Shown here: positions 60,738 through 64,000 of the stretch, one piece after another
Numbering within the stretch: the first letter of the stretch is position 1
Layout of the letters: every line of letters begins with the position of its first letter
Assembly: GCF_021117425.1 (NCBI RefSeq)
Contig: NZ_CP088298.1
Span: 2,418,001 to 2,482,000 of the forward strand
Direction of reading: 5' to 3'
Source: Brevibacterium zhoupengii
GTDB lineage: Bacteria; Actinomycetota; Actinomycetes; Actinomycetales; Brevibacteriaceae
DNA: 64,000 bases
Made by a program: the position numbers and the translations under genes
Notes under the pieces: generated by a model
Seen by the model: only the letters and a program-made list of their open reading frames with translations
Database searches by the model: none
What the model was told of the DNA's origin: nothing

Positions 60738-63700
60738 TGGCGACCTCCAGAATTTTGTGCCAGGCATCGTCCGAATCCGCTGACTGTCCTGCCGCGGTGA
60801 ACTCCTCCTGAACGTCTTTGACCATCGCATACGCGACGGGAATGATCTTGGTGAAGCGGGAGAGGACGTCCTCTCCTCGGCGCAGTCCGTCGAGGAGTTG
60901 AGCGGCCAAAGGTGAGCCCGTCCACTGAACGTGTTCATCCAGCAGGCGTTGGAGGACTTCCATATCGGTGATCCCCACCCCGGTGAACCGGAACACGCCG
61001 GCAGCGCGTTCCTTCGGATTGAGCTTGGCGGGGTTGAAGTCGAGGACGTAGGCCGTGCCGCCCGACATTCCGGCGGCGAAATTGCGCCCGGTGCTGCCGA
61101 GGATCATGGCAAGGCCACCGGTCATGTATTCGAGTCCGTGGTCACCGATTCCCTCGACCACCGCCTCGGCGCCGGAGTTGCGCACCATGAACCGCTCCCC
61201 GACTTGACCGGACACGAACAGCTTGCCAGCGGTCGCACCGTATCCCAGGACGTTTCCGGCGATGACGTTGTGCTCGGGTCGGGTCAGATTCTCCGTGTGC
61301 GGATGCACGCTGATGGTTCCGCCCGACAGCCCCTTGCCGACATAGTCGTTGGCGTCACCGTGCAGGTCGATGCTGACTCCGCGCGGGAGGAATGCTCCGA
61401 GGGACTGTCCGGCAGTTCCGTGCAGCTCCAACCTGATCGTGTGCTCAGGCAGCCCCGCATCCGCGTGGGCGAGCGTGACGTTGTGTCCCAGCAGCGTGCC
61501 GACGCTGCGGTCGGTGTTCTCGATCGCCGAGGTGATCGTGGCCGCGGTGCCGGACTCGATCGCGTCCCCGGCCTCGGCCAGCAGACGCAGGTCGAGTTCG
61601 CCCGCGAAGTCGCGGTTGACTTCGGTGGTGCATTTGCGGGCCACTGCGGTGTTTCCATGGACGTCCTCGGGCACGGTGAGGATCGATGCCAGGTCGAGGT
61701 TGAGGCCCGAGGCCTCGGCGCGCTTCTCATCGATGCGCAGTCTCTCGACCGCACCGATGGCCTCATCGAGTGAGCGCAGGCCCAGCTGTGCGAGGTAGCC
61801 GCGCACCTCCTCGGCGATGAAGGTGAAGAAGTTCACGACATGATCGGCCTGGCCGTGGAAGCGTTCACGCAGCTTCGGATTCTGAGTGGCGACGCCGACG
61901 GGACACGTGTCCTTGTGGCACACACGCATCATGATGCAGCCGGAGACCACGAGAGCAGTGGTCGCGAACCCGAACTCCTCGCCGCCGAGCAGGGCGGCGA
62001 TGATGACGTCGCGGCCGGTCTTGAGCTGGCCGTCGACCTGGACGCTGACCTTCTCGCGCAACCCGTTGAGCACCAGGGTCTGTTGTGCCTCGGCCAGTCC
62101 GAGCTCCCACGGTGTGCCGGCGTGCTTGAGGGAGTTGAGGGGGCTGGCGCCCGTGCCTCCATCATGGCCGGAGATGAGGACGACGTCTGCTCCAGCCTTG
62201 GCGACCCCCGCGGCCACCGTGCCGACGCCGATTCCGGAGACGAGCTTGACGTGCACGCGGGCTCGAGCATTCGCGCGACCGAGGTCGTGGATGAGCTGAG
62301 CGAGGTCCTCGATCGAATAGATGTCGTGGTGCGGCGGCGGGGAGATCAGTCCCACGCCTGGGGTGGCATGGCGGGTCTTGGCGATCCACGGGTAGACCTT
62401 GGTTCCGGGAAGCTGACCGCCTTCCCCTGGTTTCGCGCCCTGGGCCATCTTGATCTGCAGATCATCGGCCTGGGTCAGATAGTGACTGGTCACTCCGAAG
62501 CGTCCGCTGGCGATCTGCTTGATCGCCGAGCGTCGTTCGGGATCGATGAGTCTCTCCGTGTCCTCTCCGCCCTCGCCGGTGTTGGACTTCCCGCCGATGC
62601 GGTTCATGGCGATGGCCAGAGTCTCGTGCGCTTCCTGGGACAGGGAGCCGTAGCTCATGGCACCGGTCGAGAAGCGTTTCATGATCTCGCTCGCCGGCTC
62701 CACCTCGGCGATGTCGATCGGCCCAGACTCCGTCGGTACGAGATCGAAGAGGCCACGGAGGGTCATGAGCTCACGTGACTGTTCGTTCACGGCCTGCGTG
62801 TACTCGCCGAAGATGTCGAAGCGGCCGGTGGCGGTGGAGTGCTGGAGCTTGAAGATCGTCTCCGGGTTGAACAGGTGGCCCGGTCCTTCCCTGCGCCATT
62901 GGTATTCGCCGCCGACCAGCAGATTCCGGTGCGAGGGACGAGGATGATCGTCACGGTAGGCATGAGCATGCCGAGCAGTCGACTCCGCGGTGATCTCACG
63001 GATTCCCTTACCGCCGAGCTGGTGCGGGGTGGAGGTGAAGTACTCGTCGATGAACTCATCCGACAGTCCGAGAGCCTCGAAGGTCTGCGCACCGTGGTAG
63101 GACTGAACGGTCGAGATCCCCATCTTCGACATGATCTTGAGCAGACCTTTATTCAGCGCTGTGAGCACATTTGCCACGGCCGCCGATTCGCTGATGCCGC
63201 GGATCCTGTCCGAACGGACGAGGGCCTCGGCGGATTCCATCACGAGATAGGGGTTGACCGCGGAGGCTCCGAAGGCCACGAGTGTGGCCACGTGGTGGAC
63301 CTCGCGGACATCACCGGCCTCGACGATGATGGACACGCGGGTCCGTGAACGCTCGCGCACCAGGTGATGGTGAAGAGCCGAGGTCAGCAGCAGCGAGGGA
63401 ATCGGTGCCAGGTCTGCGGTCGAGTCCCTGTCGCTGAGGATGATGAACACGGCTCCGGTGGCGACGGCCGCGCTGGCCTCCCGGCACAGTGCTTCAAGTC
63501 GCTTCGCCATGGCGTCGGGTCCGGCATTGACCGAGTACAGACCGGCCAGTGTCACGCTGGGTCGACCATTGTCGACGCCGAGGTGGTGGCCTTGGACATG
63601 TGCGATCGCCGTGAGCTCGTCGTTGTCGATGACCGGCTGATCGAGGAGGATATGCGCGGAGTCCGGCTGGGCGAACTGCAGAAGGTTGCCTTCGCGCCCG

Positions 63701-64000
63701 ATGCCTGAGGACATGCTGGTGACGATATCCTCGCGGATGGAGTCCAGCGGCGGGTTCGTCACCTGCGCGAAGTTCTGATGGAAGTAGTCGAAGAGCAGTC
63801 TCGGCCGTTGGCTCAGTGCCGCGATGGCCGTATCCGTTCCCATGGCTCCCAGAGGTTCGGCCCCGGTCTCGGCCATCGGTGAGATGAGGATGCGCAGCTC
63901 TTCCTCGGTGTAGCCGAAGGTGCGCTGACGCCTGCGCACCGAGGCCTGAGGGTGGGTGACGTGGATCCGGGTGGGCAGGTCCGCGAGGCGACGCGAACAG
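60730..64000 (-). CDS. gltB: Glutamate synthase, large subunit (5' part beyond window)
   Basis: Transfers the glutamine amide to 2-oxoglutarate. The window holds the C-terminal ~1090 residues of about 1500; the N-terminal glutaminase with its Cys and much of that domain lie outside. The in-frame codons reach the last base at 64000 (RLADLPTRIHVTHPQASVRR). Visible parts: central domain (YSVNAGPDAMAKRLEALCRE), FMN site GGKSNTGEGGEDTERLIDPE, QMAQGAKPGEGGQLPG-type loop, the 3Fe-4S cysteines in CIMMRVCHKDTCPVG, and the C-terminal beta-helix (GGTISVHPHT, MTGGLAMILGSTG). It is coupled to gltD. Confidence 0.95.
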   Translation of the reverse strand, partial: CSRRLADLPTRIHVTHPQASVRRRQRTFGYTEEELRILISPMAETGAEPLGAMGTDTAIAALSQRPRLLFDYFHQNFAQVTNPPLDSIREDIVTSMSSGIGREGNLLQFAQPDSAHILLDQPVIDNDELTAIAHVQGHHLGVDNGRPSVTLAGLYSVNAGPDAMAKRLEALCREASAAVATGAVFIILSDRDSTADLAPIPSLLLTSALHHHLVRERSRTRVSIIVEAGDVREVHHVATLVAFGASAVNPYLVMESAEALVRSDRIRGISESAAVANVLTALNKGLLKIMSKMGISTVQSYHGAQTFEALGLSDEFIDEYFTSTPHQLGGKGIREITAESTARHAHAYRDDHPRPSHRNLLVGGEYQWRREGPGHLFNPETIFKLQHSTATGRFDIFGEYTQAVNEQSRELMTLRGLFDLVPTESGPIDIAEVEPASEIMKRFSTGAMSYGSLSQEAHETLAIAMNRIGGKSNTGEGGEDTERLIDPERRSAIKQIASGRFGVTSHYLTQADDLQIKMAQGAKPGEGGQLPGTKVYPWIAKTRHATPGVGLISPPPHHDIYSIEDLAQLIHDLGRANARARVHVKLVSGIGVGTVAAGVAKAGADVVLISGHDGGTGASPLNSLKHAGTPWELGLAEAQQTLVLNGLREKVSVQVDGQLKTGRDVIIAALLGGEEFGFATTALVVSGCIMMRVCHKDTCPVGVATQNPKLRERFHGQADHVVNFFTFIAEEVRGYLAQLGLRSLDEAIGAVERLRIDEKRAEASGLNLDLASILTVPEDVHGNTAVARKCTTEVNRDFAGELDLRLLAEAGDAIESGTAATITSAIENTDRSVGTLLGHNVTLAHADAGLPEHTIRLELHGTAGQSLGAFLPRGVSIDLHGDANDYVGKGLSGGTISVHPHTENLTRPEHNVIAGNVLGYGATAGKLFVSGQVGERFMVRNSGAEAVVEGIGDHGLEYMTGGLAMILGSTGRNFAAGMSGGTAYVLDFNPAKLNPKERAAGVFRFTGVGITDMEVLQRLLDEHVQWTGSPLAAQLLDGLRRGEDVLSRFTKIIPVAYAMVKDVQEEFTAAGQSADSDDAWHKILEVANG

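Noticed and set aside
1..64000. Mobile elements, prophage, CRISPR or toxin-antitoxin modules
   Set aside because: No transposase, integrase, repeat-spacer array or toxin-like pair was seen; the gene content and order are core actinobacterial.

Overview
This is a GC-rich window of actinobacterial chromosome made almost entirely of conserved core genes. Gene order follows the wider actinobacterial plan: sufR-sufBDCSUT beside an ABC exporter, ctaA/ctaB and tkt-tal-pgi; then gap-pgk-tpiA-secG next to whiA-yvcK-rapZ-uvrC; then uvrA, uvrB, coaE, rpsA, polA, an ANTAR regulator and pyk. The content suggests a Brevibacterium-like member of the Micrococcales; that genus guess is inference and no 16S gene is present. 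There is no insertion sequence, prophage, CRISPR array or clear horizontally acquired island.

Layout. 1-2054 (minus): an ABC ATPase, a TSUP anion transporter and a TrmH-family rRNA methylase cut by the window edge. 2099-3510 (plus): an unrecognised protein and serB. 3586-5698 (minus): a SixA-type phosphatase, fabI and fabG. 5846-7382 (plus): DUF3099 membrane protein, a small Cys-rich protein and SURF1. 7389-9664 (minus): an ABC-F ATPase and an RNase HI. 9874-16425 (minus): the SUF iron-sulfur operon with its repressor. 16529-19554 (plus): ABC exporter, heme A synthase ctaA and a VOC protein. 19591-20901 (minus): an ABM monooxygenase-like protein and ctaB. 21174-25974 (plus): tkt-tal-pgi, translationally coupled. 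26094-39665 (minus): secG, tpiA, pgk, gap, whiA, yvcK, rapZ, uvrC, uvrA and a DUF3516-type helicase. 39732-49175: YCII protein (plus), terC under a probable Mn2+ riboswitch, uvrB, a coaE-grpB fusion, a large membrane protein and rpsA (minus), then a methyltransferase (plus). 49184-53347: polA (minus), a hotdog thioesterase (plus), a PdtaR-like regulator (minus) and tRNA-Leu(CAA). 53416-57420: GNAT, a flavin monooxygenase-like enzyme with a divergent TetR regulator, and a dicarboxylate/amino-acid symporter. 57613-64000 (minus): pyk, gltD and the C-terminal part of gltB.

How it fits together. The metabolic core is lower glycolysis and the non-oxidative pentose phosphate branch, ammonium assimilation (gltBD), the last fatty-acid elongation steps (fabG, fabI), Fe-S assembly (suf) and cytochrome oxidase maturation (ctaA, ctaB, SURF1). 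All three UvrABC excision subunits plus PolA are present.

The most informative non-coding features are a CAAC-N6-GTTG SufR operator, a neighbouring DtxR/IdeR-like iron box in the sufR/ABC-ctaA intergenic region, a yybP-ykoY-type manganese riboswitch before terC, a long imperfect palindrome between tetR and its divergent oxidoreductase, several probable leaderless promoters, and strong hairpin terminators at most convergent junctions. I did not find a clearly new biological system. The best leads are the shared iron/Fe-S control region at 16426-16529 and the unrecognised genes noted below.
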